DNA of 64,000 nt from Alkalibacterium sp034520745 (GCA_034520745.1 JAXHNF010000012.1:62001-126000), one strand, 5' to 3'; shown: positions 27,500 to 37,752, counted from the stretch's first letter. Program-made: numbers and translations. Notes: generated by a model not told the origin, from the letters alone.

Positions 27500-27870
27500 T
27501 CTTGATTATGCCTCAAAAACTGATTCCCCGGCCCGTTTGTCTGCTCTTCGGCAAGTTCTGTATCGGCAGGCGAATGCTAAGTGCTCGAATTTGCCCGTCT
27601 TCGGTCATTAGAGCGCTTGAGAGGACCGTAACAGCCGAAGTTGAGGTCCCTTCGGCTGTTACGGTCCGCCGAACTTCTCCTACCTGCCGAACAGGGGCTT
27701 CTTCGGTAAGTTCCGGCTTTGTTTTCACTTTTTGATACCGAACTTCAGTACTTTTCGGCAGGTTCCATACTTCTGCTTTCTTCTAGTTACCGAACTTGGG
27801 TAACTTCGGCAGGTAGCTGACACGCTGCACGCTCTACTGACCGAATGCCTGACTTTTCGTCCTGCCTCAC
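27500..27870. repeat. intergenic hairpin cluster with CCGAA/TTCGG arms
   Basis: The 580-bp gap after the symporter has no gene. It contains a perfect 17-bp-arm hairpin GGACCGTAACAGCCGAA/TTCGGCTGTTACGGTCC (27622-27666) and repeated pieces TACCGAACTT (27737, 27788), CTTCGGCAGGT (27755, 27802), TGCCGAAC (27682) and CTTCGGTAAGTTC (27701). The same core occurs in the 11.2-11.6 kb cluster. Confidence 0.6.
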
Positions 27871-27885
27871 TCGGTCCGTAAGGCA

Positions 27886-27932
27886 GAAAAAAACCGGAAG
27901 AGCTTTTTGATCGGCTCTTCCGGTTTTTCCTA
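27886..27932 (-). terminator. Rho-independent terminator after the CmpX-like gene
   Basis: AAAAACCGGAAGAGC/GCTCTTCCGGTTTTT between convergent units. Confidence 0.92.
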
Positions 27933-27959
27933 TTTCTTCTATTCTATTTTATTCTGTGC

Positions 27960-29226
27960 TTAAAGCTGTGGTTTGTCTTTGGCAGAACCAGGTTTATTGC
28001 TTTCTTTTTCGATCTTCTGATCCGCACGTTCAAGTTGTTTTCTTGCAAAGTCACGTCCGCCTAAACCGAATGACAGAGCGAATGCGACTGCTAGGCCGCC
28101 GATAATGAACAGGAAGGCCAGATTCACAATGTTGGAACCAAAGTTCAGCTGGTCCAGTGCCATGAACAGGGCAAAGACAATGACGATGTATTTGACCAGT
28201 TCACCGGCAAACTTGCTGCCTGTCGTGTTCTTGATACCGGAAGCAAGCATTTGTCCTCCAATAAATGCGAGTCCGATAATGATGGCTGCAAACAGGATGT
28301 TCGGCAGATAAGCGATCACTGCAGAAACGATCGTGTTGAGCATTTCCAGATTCAGAGCGTTCAGTGCTTCGACCAGGAAGAACAGAGCCGATCAAGCGCT
28401 GCAACGATTTGTCCCGTCAGTTTTGCCAGATCGATATTCATGTTGCCTGATTTGTTCAGATAAGATGAATATTTATCGAAGCCAGTCCCTCTGAGCAGAT
28501 CGGTCAGCATATCCCCGACGAATTTAGCAACGACTGCACCAATGGCAAGCAGAACGATCGCGACTGAAAATATTTGGAATGGCGTTAAGGATAGTATTGA
28601 GCACTTCGCTTACCGGATCCGCGATCGAATCGATGTTCAAAACGTCAAGAGCGACGAGAACGATCGGAATGATCACCAGGAAGTAAACGATATTAGCAAG
28701 TACAGCTGCCAGTGTGTCTTTGTTTTCCTTCACTGCGGATTTATCCGTGTCAGATCCTGTGAACTTGTCCATGAACTTGTCCAGGTTGGCCTGCGACGGC
28801 CAGGTTGTAAACCAGATTCTTGACCAACTTGGCGACAAAGAATCCGATGACCAGAATGACGATGGCTGCAATGATGTTCGGCAGGAAGGCCAGTGCGGTG
28901 TCCAGCATATTCTGTATCGGTTCCCCAATAGCTTCCAGACTGAAGATCGCAAAGATGCCGGGCAGGAATAATACCCATACTAGGAAATACCCGACTTTAC
29001 CAAGTGCATCGATCATCATGGTTCCCTGATCGTTCGTGTTCGCTGCTCCCCATTTCGTCAGTTTTCCTGACATGTTCATCGCTTCTAGGCCTTTGACGAT
29101 TGCTTTCTTGACCAGTGTGGCGACGATCCACGCTACCAGAATAAGCAAGATACCCATCAACAGTTCCGGTAGAAAATCAACGAAATTCGCCAGAGCATTT
29201 TCGAACGAATTTGCTATGTTGTCCAT
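27960..29226 (-). CDS. membrane protein with repeated TM_helix units (CmpX/MscS-related), frameshifts
   Basis: Repeated transmembrane units of the kind found in CmpX and small mechanosensitive-channel relatives: FLPELLMGILLILVAWIVA, then AFLPNIIAAIVILVIGFFVA, then AYLPNILFAAIIIGLAFIGG, each followed by a segment like LVKKAIVKGLEAMN. The soluble C terminus is short and charged (ARKQLERADQKIEKES). Frame changes lie near 28790, 28560 and 28390; about 422 residues when joined. Family members are thought to respond to membrane tension or osmotic stress, but evidence is limited. The upstream region holds the R1 element and a terminator. Confidence 0.82.
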
Positions 29227-29311
29227 TATTAACCCTCTCCTTTTCCTTATTCTATTATTATTTCGTACAGTTTAAGTATAGTCCTGATAAAATGAAACGA
29301 CAACTATTATG

Positions 29312-29354
29312 CATCGACTATACAAAAAAGACTGAGACAATAAGTCCCAGCCTC
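29312..29354 (-). terminator. terminator between the R1 element and the CmpX-like gene
   Basis: Minus-strand GGCTGGGAC/GTCTCAGTC (with G-U pairs), loop TTATT, then TTTTTT. It lies about 90 bp before the CmpX-like start and 25 nt after R1, so it could end degV transcription or act as a leader terminator. Confidence 0.7.
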
Positions 29355-29378
29355 GCTTGCGCTTACGAATATTTTTTC

Positions 29379-29552
29379 TTAAACCTGCTCCAAAAAGCAG
29401 ACCCGCCGTCCACTTCACGAATAATGCTCGATATTCTTCGATTATCTTGCGCTTATTCGCTCCAGTTGCCGTAGCCGTTACTGCTTCAGCAGTTACCGGA
29501 TAGGGTATGCGTTAGAAGATACGGGTCTGAACGCTTTTTTTCACACTCTCAG
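29379..29552 (-). ncRNA. R1 structured repeat element, copy 1
   Basis: About 174 nt, roughly nine in ten positions identical to 47999-48176. On the minus strand it opens GAGAGTGTGAA and contains CAGACCCG (29522-29529) pairing with CGGGTCTG (29398-29405) across about 115 nt. Inside are the hairpins GTAACTGC/GCAGTAAC-like and GATAATC/GAATATC. It sits between degV and the CmpX-like gene, 5' of the latter, followed by a terminator. Class not recognised; it does not match the riboswitch families I know. Confidence 0.6.
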
Positions 29553-29556
29553 TGTT

Positions 29557-30435
29557 TCACTCTTCTATATACATGTAATGCTCAGGCTTCTCGTCGAAAT
29601 AAAAGAGACCGACACCGCCGATACCCAGGTGAGCGGCGAGCACGGCACCGATATCGAAGATCTGAACTGAAGCTTCCGGTAAAGCTTTTTTGACCATGCC
29701 TTCCAGTTTCAAGGCTGTTTCATAATCGTTGACATGACTGATGGTGATCAGCTGGTCTGTAAATGAGCCGACACCGTGTTTCATGTCTTTGATCATTCTT
29801 TTGTAAATACGTTCCTGGCCCCGGACCAGTTTTTTCAGGTAGATCCCTGTTTCGTTCACGGATAAGTAAGGCTTGATATTCAGCGCGTCACCTGCTGCCC
29901 CTGCCACTTTGGGCAGTCGGCCGCCCTTGACCAGCCATTTCAGATTATTCAAGGTGAAATGATACTGGATATGTTCGGCATTCGTTTTTGTCTGACTGAC
30001 GATGGTTTCAAAATCAAGATCCTGTTTCACCATTTCCATCGCCTGAAGGGCTAAGAGGGCTCCACCGCCGGAACCGCCTTTTGAATCGATCACTTCGATG
30101 GCCATGTCTGGAAATTTTTCTCTGTATTCCCCCACCACCGTCTGTGCGACCTGGTACGTTCCGGAAAACTGGCTGTAAATAGTGATGTATATGACGTCAT
30201 CGCCTTCTACCCGAGCCTCATCCAGTGCATCCATGATTGTTTTCGGTGATACCTGCGACGTTTTCGGCAGAATGCCCTGTTCCATTTTGATGTGGACGTC
30301 TTCCAGAGAAAGCTCTACCTGGTCCAGATAGTCCTTCTCATCGATGATGACGCTCAAGGGTAAAAAATCGTACGCGTAGTTTTCTTTCATAAATTTGTTC
30401 TGGTCGATCCCAGAGTCGATAAGTATTCTAATCAT
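29557..30435 (-). CDS. DegV/FakB family fatty-acid-binding protein
   Basis: Cytoplasmic carrier that holds a fatty acid for phosphorylation by FakA. 292 residues, intact. DegV landmarks: RILIDSGIDQ, the conserved KTSQVSP (residues 58-64), IYSQFSGTYQVA and GGRLPKVAGAAG. ATG follows GAGGAGAA, 18 bp after the upstream gene, so it ends the ylxP-unknown-degV transcript. Confidence 0.93.
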   Translation of the reverse strand: MIRILIDSGIDQNKFMKENYAYDFLPLSVIIDEKDYLDQVELSLEDVHIKMEQGILPKTSQVSPKTIMDALDEARVEGDDVIYITIYSQFSGTYQVAQTVVGEYREKFPDMAIEVIDSKGGSGGGALLALQAMEMVKQDLDFETIVSQTKTNAEHIQYHFTLNNLKWLVKGGRLPKVAGAAGDALNIKPYLSVNETGIYLKKLVRGQERIYKRMIKDMKHGVGSFTDQLITISHVNDYETALKLEGMVKKALPEASVQIFDIGAVLAAHLGIGGVGLFYFDEKPEHYMYIEE

Positions 30436-30453
30436 GCCTTTTCTCCTCGTCCA

Positions 30454-31096
30454 TTAGTGATTAAGTCGTTCATTGATTTCTTCTATGGTCACTTGTTCGT
30501 CAAAGTGACGGTTCCAGATCGTTTTCAGATGTTCGAGTGACACCGTGCCATATATAGCCAGTGCCCGTTCTTTCCAGCTGTTCAGCAGTTCGTTTTTTCT
30601 TTGGCTGCCGGCATGTGTCGTTTCAGCTTCCCCGGATTCTTGGGTTGTTTGAGATGCTTCAGCTCTTTCTGTGGGTTCAGCGGTCTGACCTGCTCCATTC
30701 ATACGGTCTTTGACACTGAACAGGATCTCTTCAGGAATGAGTCAGCAGGATGCTGTCTTTTTCACTCGCCGCAAAGAAGAATCCCTGACGGATAAATGGA
30801 ACAAGGACATGTATTTCCTCCATATTCTTTACCCGATAGACGTTTGTCTCCAGATCAGGCAAGCTGAGGAGCGCCTCTTTCAATACGGGGTGAAAGATCG
30901 TTTCAGCCTGTTCGATCGTGTATCCCGCCAGCACATCAGCGATTTTTGCTTTGTTCCAGCTTTTCCTGACAGGAACCAGCTGATTCCCCGCCAGTTCCAG
31001 GAGATTTGCTTTGGTGTATCCCTTCAGCAGTTCGGCCAGTTCTGTTGTTTCCTGATCCCATTTGATAAATGAGACATTTTCTTCAGCTATACTCAT
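30454..31096 (-). CDS. protein of unknown function with helical SAP/Rho-N-like segment (one frameshift)
   Basis: ATG at 31096 after AAAGGATG (MSIAEENVSFIKWDQETT). The segment LLKGYTKANLLELAGNQL and WNKAKIADVLAGY looks like the helix-extension-helix of Rho-N/SAP-type domains. After a frame change near 30735 comes a low-complexity linker rich in E, T and Q, then a C-terminal helical part SWKERALAIYGTVSLEHL ending EEINERLNH. About 214 residues. Between ylxP and degV in one transcript. Family not recognised. Confidence 0.65.
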
Positions 31097-31146
31097 CGTG
31101 ACATCCTTTCTTTTATTCTTTGCTGTCATTAACTGAATTCACGCAG

Positions 31147-31428
31147 TTAAGCTTCGATCCAGTCGAAAGTCAGGATCTCCACTTCATAATTTTCTTCGAC
31201 TTCCTTAAGCGCAGCTTCCAGACGTTTGCGGCAGAGTTTCCGGTCATTGCCGACGATACCAAAGCCGATGACCGCCTTATTGTGCATCTCCATTTCATCC
31301 ACTTCCGCTGCGGCCAGGTGATGCCGGTTTTCTGTTCGTCTCAATATACTTTTGACGACGCTGCGTTTTTCCTTCAATGAATAAGAACCGAATATCAGCA
31401 GTGTGATTTCGACACCCATCAGGATCAT
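31147..31428 (-). CDS. ylxP: DUF503 family protein, YlxP-like
   Basis: 93 residues. The family opening GVEITLLIFGSYSLKEKRSV (SLKEKR is diagnostic) and the C-terminal EILTFDWIEA are present. YlxP is a small ribosome-assembly-associated factor in Gram-positives, usually encoded near infB/rbfA; here it is instead upstream of degV. Start ATG at 31428 after GGGGGCAAG; a second ATG nine bases on is also possible. Confidence 0.85.
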   Translation of the reverse strand: MILMGVEITLLIFGSYSLKEKRSVVKSILRRTENRHHLAAAEVDEMEMHNKAVIGFGIVGNDRKLCRKRLEAALKEVEENYEVEILTFDWIEA

Positions 31429-31662
31429 TCGCCTTGCCCCCTTGACGTTCAGGATCATTCTCACTTTTAGTTTTCTCGCTCAATGCAATGCGTTCAAGCC
31501 TCTTTTATTATTCGGCTTTTTTAATTATAACACAATCGGTCAGCGGTTAAACACGTAACGTGTTTCTGCTGAACGGGGGTCTACAGTATTTAATCGTATA
31601 TTTTTATACCGTATTCCTTTACAATAGATACTATATAAAATTCAGTAAAGTTGGAGTGTGTT

Positions 31663-33186
31663 ATGAAATCATTACGTTTATTTGAATGGTCAAAAATTTC
31701 TTATGTCGCCAAAGGGATGCTGGTCGGTGTCTTGTCCGGCATCATCATCAGTCTGTTCCGCGGGGCCGTCGAGCTGCTCGTTGAAACGACGATCGAAGTA
31801 TATCATTATATGAATGAAAATCCGATCTGGCTGATTCCCTGGCTTGCTTTGATGCTGCTTTTTGCCTTTATCGTCGCCATACTGATCAGGGACGAACCTG
31901 ATATCCGCGGATCCGGGATCCAGGATATCGAGGGTCAGCTGCACGGTTCTCTGACCCTCAACTGGTCCTCCATCCTCTGGCGCAAGTTCATCGGGGGCTT
32001 TCTGGCTATCGGTTCCGGGCTCGCTCTCGGACGTGAGGGTCCTTCCATCCAGCTCGGCGGTGCCGTGGGTCAGGGCGTGAATCACTTTCTCAAAGGCAAC
32101 CGTTCACAGCAGAACATCCTGATCTCGGCTGGAGCAAGTGCCGGTCTGTCGGCAGCCTTCAACGCCCCCGTTTCCGGTATCATGTTCATCCTGGAAGAAG
32201 TGCATCACAAATTTTCCGGTGTCCTGCTGCTGACAGCTTTTTCCGCATCCATCACCGCCAATTTTGTCGCTTACCAGATCTTCGGCGTGGAAGCGGCACT
32301 GGATTTGGGCGCCATGCTGCAGTTCCCGCTTGAACAGTACGGTCACCTCGTCCTGATGGGCATCCTGCTCGCTTTGGGCGGCTGGCTGTACAAGGAAGTC
32401 CTGCTCGTCATGCCTAAAGTATACGGCATGCTGCCTATCCCGCCTTATTTGAATGGCTTCATCCCCTTCCTGCTGGTCATACCGGTCGGCTTGTACTTTC
32501 CGACCATGCTCGGTGGCGGGACGATGGTCATCAATATGATCAACGGACGTTCGGTGACACTCTGGTTCCTGCTCGGCGTGTTCGTTTTCCGCTTTATTTT
32601 TACTCATATTTCTTATGGTTCAGGCCTGCCGGGCGGTATCTTCGTTCCGGTCCTGAGTCTCGGCGCACTGATTGGTGCTATATACGGCAATGGAGCCTTG
32701 AGTCTGACCGGTATCGACGATATCTTTCTGCGCAGCTTCATCATTTATGCCATGGGCGGTTTTCTGACGTCCGTTACCAAAGCGCCGCTGACGTCCGTCA
32801 CGCTGATCACTGAAATGACGGGCTCGGTCACTCACCTTATGCCACTGGCCGTCGTCTGCCTGAGTTCATACGTAGCGTCAGACTTTGTCGGTTCAGATCC
32901 TATTTATGAAGAACTGCTTTTCCGTAAAGTCAACCGCAAGCCCCGTGTCTTTGAAGGAGAAGTGACTGAAATCGAAGTCCTCGTTGAAACGGATTCCGAT
33001 CTGGACGGAATGATGGCCAGGCAGCTGACCCTTCCTTACGGGGCCCGCATCATCAAAATAAGACGGCACGAGAATGAATTCATGCCTCACCAGGATACGG
33101 TCTTTTTCGCCGGTGATGAGATCATCATCACCACGGATAAAGGCTTCGTCGCCGAGGTCAGAAAGCGGCTCGATAAACTGAATTGA
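31663..33186 (+). CDS. ClC-family chloride/proton antiporter with C-terminal TrkA_C domain
   Basis: 507 residues, intact. Chloride-pathway motifs: GSGIQDIE, GREGPSIQLGG with the gating Glu, and GSGLPGGIFVP. LEEVHHKF holds the internal Glu associated with proton coupling, so it is more likely an antiporter than a channel. The C terminus (residues 425-507) is a TrkA_C/RCK_C domain: FEGEVTEIEVLVETDSDLDG and FFAGDEIIITTD. ATG at 31663 after TTGGAGTG. A paralogue follows. Confidence 0.95.
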   Translation: MKSLRLFEWSKISYVAKGMLVGVLSGIIISLFRGAVELLVETTIEVYHYMNENPIWLIPWLALMLLFAFIVAILIRDEPDIRGSGIQDIEGQLHGSLTLNWSSILWRKFIGGFLAIGSGLALGREGPSIQLGGAVGQGVNHFLKGNRSQQNILISAGASAGLSAAFNAPVSGIMFILEEVHHKFSGVLLLTAFSASITANFVAYQIFGVEAALDLGAMLQFPLEQYGHLVLMGILLALGGWLYKEVLLVMPKVYGMLPIPPYLNGFIPFLLVIPVGLYFPTMLGGGTMVINMINGRSVTLWFLLGVFVFRFIFTHISYGSGLPGGIFVPVLSLGALIGAIYGNGALSLTGIDDIFLRSFIIYAMGGFLTSVTKAPLTSVTLITEMTGSVTHLMPLAVVCLSSYVASDFVGSDPIYEELLFRKVNRKPRVFEGEVTEIEVLVETDSDLDGMMARQLTLPYGARIIKIRRHENEFMPHQDTVFFAGDEIIITTDKGFVAEVRKRLDKLN

Positions 33187-33201
33187 TGAACGTTACAGGA
33201 G

Positions 33202-33240
33202 CGATCAAAACCAGCCCTCACCTGGTCTTGATCGTTTTAT
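33202..33240 (+). terminator. Rho-independent terminator
   Basis: GCGATCAAAACCAG/CTGGTCTTGATCGT followed by TTTATTT. Confidence 0.9.
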
Positions 33241-33304
33241 TTCGGGCGGGCTAGTGAAGCAAAAGCTCAGATCAGCTGCAGAACGGTCAGGGATACTAAT
33301 TTAC

Positions 33305-33333
33305 TTGACACCCCTTCGCAACCTGTCTATAAT
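33305..33333 (+). promoter_or_regulatory. consensus sigma-A promoter of the second clc gene
   Basis: TTGACA, 17-bp spacer, TATAAT: a perfect match, 292 bp before the start codon. Confidence 0.88.
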
Positions 33334-33339
33334 CCTCTA

Positions 33340-33624
33340 GGTGTGAAACAATTAAGGTTATATCAAAATGATTTAATAAAATCAGTTCCAGGGTAAATAT
33401 ATACTGAACAGTCACAACTATACGAAATGTAAAACGGGTGGCGGCATCAACTGTTCGCATACACACGATAGGAAGGTCACGCACCCTTCCCGATCTGATG
33501 CACCATGCCTGTGGTCTTGAAAAGTGCCCGCATCTTTTGCATGTCCTCAAAAAGGCATGCGCAGGACCCACGCTAGCCGTATGTTCTCGGCCATTTCTTT
33601 ACCCTGGTTCTAAAGGAGCATAGG
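33340..33624 (+). other. long 5' leader of the second clc gene
   Basis: About 285 nt untranslated. A nested fold is possible: GGCATCA (33440) with TGATGC (33495) around GGAAGG/CCTTCC (33471-33489). Nearby CATGTCCT/AGGAC and GCATG/CATGC pairings (33536-33570) exclude each other. No T-rich terminator. Not the fluoride riboswitch consensus. Confidence 0.45.
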
Positions 33625-35221
33625 ATGAAACAATTACAGTTTATAAACCTGTCCAAGATCAATTACGTTCTGAAAGGCATTTTGGTGGGAGCCGTCGCCG
33701 GTGCGGTGGTCAGTGTGTTCAGGATGGCGATCTATGCGGTACTGAACCTTATGCCCTCCGTCTACAGTTTTTTGAAGAGAGAATTCAGGATTCCAGGATG
33801 GATCGCCGGCTGGGTGGCGGCCGTACTAGTCTTCGCCTTCCTCGTCATCCTGATCGGCAGAGACGATCCGGACATTCAGGGAAACGGCGTTGCTGAACTT
33901 AAAGGTCAACTCCAAGGAACTCTGAAACTCAACTGGTGGTCCATACTCTGGCGAAAATTTACAGCCAGCACACTGGTTTTAGGCATGGGTATCCCAGTCG
34001 GCAGAGAGGGCCCGTCCATACAGATCGGCGGCGTCGTCGGTCAGGGTATCAACCGGTTGTTTAAAGGAAACAAAACACAGGAAAATATCCTTATTTCAAG
34101 CGGCGCCGCTGCCGGATTATCCGCAGCCTTCAACGCACCCATGTCCGGGCTGGTCGATTATTTCTCTGAGGAAGTGCATCACCGGTTTTCAAGCATTTTG
34201 ATACTGACTGTCTTTCAGCATCAAGTGACTGCCAATTTCCTGGCCTTCCATATATTCGGCTCGAAGCCTGCATCTCTTATTCAGGCCGTCTGGCCTGAAT
34301 TCCCGCTGGAAGATCACCTGTACCTGGTATACTCTTAGGCATACTGTTGGCCCTAGCCGGATGGATATTCCAGAAAGTACTGTTCGCTGCGCCGGAAACT
34401 CTATGCCAGCCTGCCGGTTCCGCCTTATTTATTTGGCTTCATCCCATTTTTACTCGTCATACCGACGGGCGTATACTGGGGAGAGACATGTCCTGGTGCG
34501 GCACGTCGGTCATATTGCCAGTATCGCTCCTGTCCCGGACAGCCACATTGAAATCTTCGCTGGCAATACTGATCTTCAAATTCATTTTATTTCAGATCGC
34601 GTACGGTTCAGGGTATTCCAGCCGGGATGATGATCCCCATGCTTACCATCGGGGCTGTTCTGGGGCGGCATTATTCGGGAGTCTTGTCCTGAGAGGGGCA
34701 CCGGGCTGGAAGAAGAATTCATGCGGAATTATGTTATTCTTCGCAATGGGCGGTTTCTTCACGGCGATCTCCAAAGCGCCTCTCACGGCCATTGTTCTTC
34801 TGATAACAGAAATAGACGGGTTCGATCACTCAGATGATGCCGATCGCCGTTGTCTGTCCGACAGCCTATATCTTTTCCGATATCTTGGGACTGGAACCCA
34901 TCGATGAGATCACCCTTTACAACAAAACAAACAGATACCCGACTGTCTTTGAAGGCAAACTCATTTACACGGACTTCTTTGTCGAGCCGAACAGTTATCT
35001 GGACGGCATGCTGATGAGTGAGCTGATCTTGCCTTATAACGCTAAATGTACCCGGATAAAAAGACATGCCAACGAATTCCTGCCTCACCGCGATACAGTA
35101 ATCTTTTCGGTGACGAGGTTCAAATCGCCTGTGATCAGGGTTTCCTGCTGCAAGTGAAGAAATACATCGATAAACTGAATTCAGATTATAAAAATGTGAC
35201 CGTAGCCTGGCTTTTCAACTA
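33625..35221 (+). CDS. second ClC-family antiporter, many frame disruptions
   Basis: A diverged paralogue of the gene before it. ATG at 33625 after AAAGGAGCA; MKQLQFINLSKINYVLKGIL aligns with the first copy. GREGPSIQIGG, SEEVHHRF, SKAPLTAIVLLITE and the TrkA_C part (FEGKLIYTDFFVEPNSYLDG, then VKKYIDKLN) are all recognisable. Frame changes cluster in the second half (near 34150, 34210, 34335, 34410, 34495, 34615, 34700, 34825 and 35105). This density exceeds most neighbours, so true pseudogenisation is possible. Its own promoter is perfect, which argues for a functional gene with sequence errors. Confidence 0.8.
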
Positions 35222-35244
35222 AGTCGGCACGGTCACATTTTTTT
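35194..35244 (+). terminator. Rho-independent terminator
   Basis: AATGTGACCGT...ACGGTCACATT followed by a T run; the 3' end of the clc frame runs into it. Confidence 0.85.
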
Positions 35245-35314
35245 CGTCATTTTTTCTGTTTATATGTTAAACTATATATCAGTTACATCATTACTGTTAG
35301 TTAAGGAGACAATT

Positions 35315-36240
35315 ATGCATTATATATGGTTAGTAATCAAAGGATTGTTTATTGGTATTTCAAACATCATCCCCGGTGTGTCCGGCGGCACGATGGCTGT
35401 GTCTTTCGGTATCTACGATGACGTCATCCACGCCTTCACCCATGTCAGGAAAGAATTCAAGCCGAGCATGAGGGTACTGGTCCCGCTCATTGCCGGCGCT
35501 CTGATCGGTGTGGCCGGCTTTTCGATGGTGATCGAATGGCTGCTGGCTGAATTCACGCTCTACACGGCTTTTGCCTTTGTCGGTCTGATCCTGGCGGTCT
35601 GCCGATATTATCCGGCTCCTTTAAAGAAAGCCTGAAAGAAGAACGGCGCAAAGCAACACCCGTTCATCTCATCCTGCTGGTCGTCTTTTTCCTCATCGTT
35701 TCCTGGATGGGTATCGCTGACGTTTCAGGCGGCGGTCCGGAAACGATCAGTCTCGGCTTCGGTCCATTAGTTGCTTTATTTTTCGTCGGACTGGTTTCTG
35801 CTGCAGCGATGGTCGTACCCGGCATCAGCGGCTCGCTGTTGATGCTGATCATGGGTTACTACTATGCGGTGGTCTACACGATCAACGGCTTTACATCAAA
35901 CCTGGCCGCTTTCGATATCCAGGCTCTGATCCCCTTCACCATCCTGCTCATTGCCTATGCGCTGGGCATGGTCGTCGGGATCATCCTGATCAGCAAGGTC
36001 ATCGACTATTTCTTCAACAACTACCCGAGCTTCACTTACGCCTCGATCCTGGGCCTGGTGCTCGCTTCGCCCGTGGCTGTCGTAGCCAATACGGATGCAC
36101 TGAATGACTTGGCGACCGGCAATGCCTTTGTGAAACTGGTCGTTGCCTTAGCCATCGCGCTCGGCTGCTACGCGTTGACGTTTGGTTTAGCTAAAACTGA
36201 AGACGTGACCGAAGAACTGCCCGAAGAATCCCGCGTATAA
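35315..36240 (+). CDS. DUF368 family undecaprenyl-phosphate flippase (PopT-like), one frameshift
   Basis: Integral membrane protein; DUF368 proteins were shown to recycle undecaprenyl phosphate across the membrane in Gram-positives. Family motif IGISNIIPGVSGGTMAVSFG at residue 12 and the second, inverted-repeat motif AAAMVVPGISGSLLMLIMG are both present. The frame changes near 35605. About 309 residues when joined. ATG at 35315 after AAGGAGAC. Monocistronic. Confidence 0.9.
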
Positions 36241-36248
36241 TTATAAAC

Positions 36249-36297
36249 CACAGCTATTCCTTCGTTTGAGTCTTGGAGACACATTCTGAGGAATAGT
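36249..36297 (+). terminator. Rho-independent terminator
   Basis: AGCTATTCCT/AGGAATAGT with trailing T residues behind the DUF368 gene. Confidence 0.7.
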
Positions 36298-36334
36298 TTT
36301 CTATATAAGCATCTATTCACTGAAGGAGGCACTT

Positions 36335-37698
36335 ATGTCAAAACGGATAAAAGAATTAAAAGACACTGAAACACCCGATCGTCCTTACGTTGTCTACTGG
36401 ATGCAGGCCAGTCAGCGTACCGAAACCAATCATGCCCTGGAATTTGCCGCTAAAAAGGCAAACGAACTGGATAAGCCCCTGCTTGTTTATTTTGGCCTGA
36501 CCGCAGATTTTCCGGAAGCCAACGTCCGTCATTACACATTCATGCTGGAAGGACTGAAAGAAGTCGAACAGGAGCTGAAAGAACGCGGCATCCAGTTCGT
36601 CATGCTCCAGACGTCTCCGGAAAAAGGTGCAGTGAAAATTTGCCCAAGAAGCGGCCCTGCTCGTCACTGACCGCGGGTACCTGCAGGATCGAACGGGAGT
36701 GGCGCGAAAAAGTGGCCAGCGAAATCGACTGTCCTTTCTATCAGGTCGAAACGAACGTCATCGTTCCGGTTGAAGTGGCTTCAGACAAGGAAGAATATGC
36801 CGCGCGTACGATCCGGAGCAAGATCCACAAACACCTCGATACTTACAGCGACCCCCTGTCTCCGGTCAAGGTTGAGAAGCCGTCGGTAGATATCGACCTG
36901 GACTATGAAACGGTGGACCTTTCGGATATTTCAGCCGTTTTGAGTGACCTCGACTGCGACGATTCCGTCCCTGCTGTCGACTGGATACAGGGTGGAACAG
37001 CAGCGGCCAAGGAACGGCTGGCTGATTTCATCGAAAATAATCTGTCTGACTATGACGATAAGCGGAACGAACCGGGCCTGACTGTGACGTCCGACATGAG
37101 CCCGTATCTGCATTTCGGGCAGATCTCGCCTTTATACATCTACGAGCAGCTGGCGGACGTCCCTTCTTCCGACAACAAGAAAGCCTTTATTGAAGAATTC
37201 GTCGTGCGCAGAGAGCTGAGCATGAATTTCGTTCATTATAACGACCAGTATGACGCGTATGACTGCCTGCCTGACTGGGCCAGAGAAACGCTCGCCGACC
37301 ATAAGGATGATGAACGCGACCCGGCCTACACCCTGGAACAGCTTGAAAACTCGGATACAGGCGATCCCTACTGGAATGCCGCTCAGTCCGAGATGGTATT
37401 GACGGGCAAGATGCACGGGTATATGCGGATGTACTGGGGCAAGAAGATCATCGAATGGACCGAAACGCCCGAGGAGGCTTTCTCCCGCGCGCTGTATCTG
37501 AACAACAAGTACAACCTCGATGGCCGGGATCCGAACAGTTTCACCGGTATCGCCTGGGTTTTCGGCAAGCATGACCACGGCTGGAAAGAACGGGATGTCT
37601 TCGGTAAAGTGCGCTACATGAATGCCAAAGGACTCGAACGTAAATTCCAGATGGATGATTACCTGGAACGGGTAGCGAAGCTGCTGCCAAACGACTAG
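36335..37698 (+). CDS. phr: class II CPD deoxyribodipyrimidine photolyase (frame broken near 36645-36685)
   Basis: Light-driven repair of cyclobutane pyrimidine dimers. N-terminal antenna domain (PYVVYWMQASQRTETNHAL), then the FAD-binding domain. Class II signatures include SPYLHFGQISP, FVVRRELSMNFVHYN, the TGKMHGYMRMYWGKKIIEW stretch and NLDGRDPNSFTGIAWVFGKH. The frame is disturbed twice within 40 bp around 36640-36690; about 453 residues when joined, the class II size. ATG after GAAGGAGG. Class II enzymes are less common in Firmicutes than class I. Confidence 0.93.
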
Positions 37699-37720
37699 TT
37701 ATTGTATTGACTGGATCAGT

Positions 37721-37752
37721 GACCTCAGACAAGCGATTGTCTGAGGTTTCTT
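37721..37752 (+). terminator. Rho-independent terminator
   Basis: CCTCAGACAA/TTGTCTGAGG followed by TTTCTTTA, directly after phr. Confidence 0.92.

Noticed and set aside
33340..33624. Fluoride riboswitch before the second clc
   Set aside because: The consensus GGNGATGG pattern and pseudoknot are not found, and the protein is of the chloride type.
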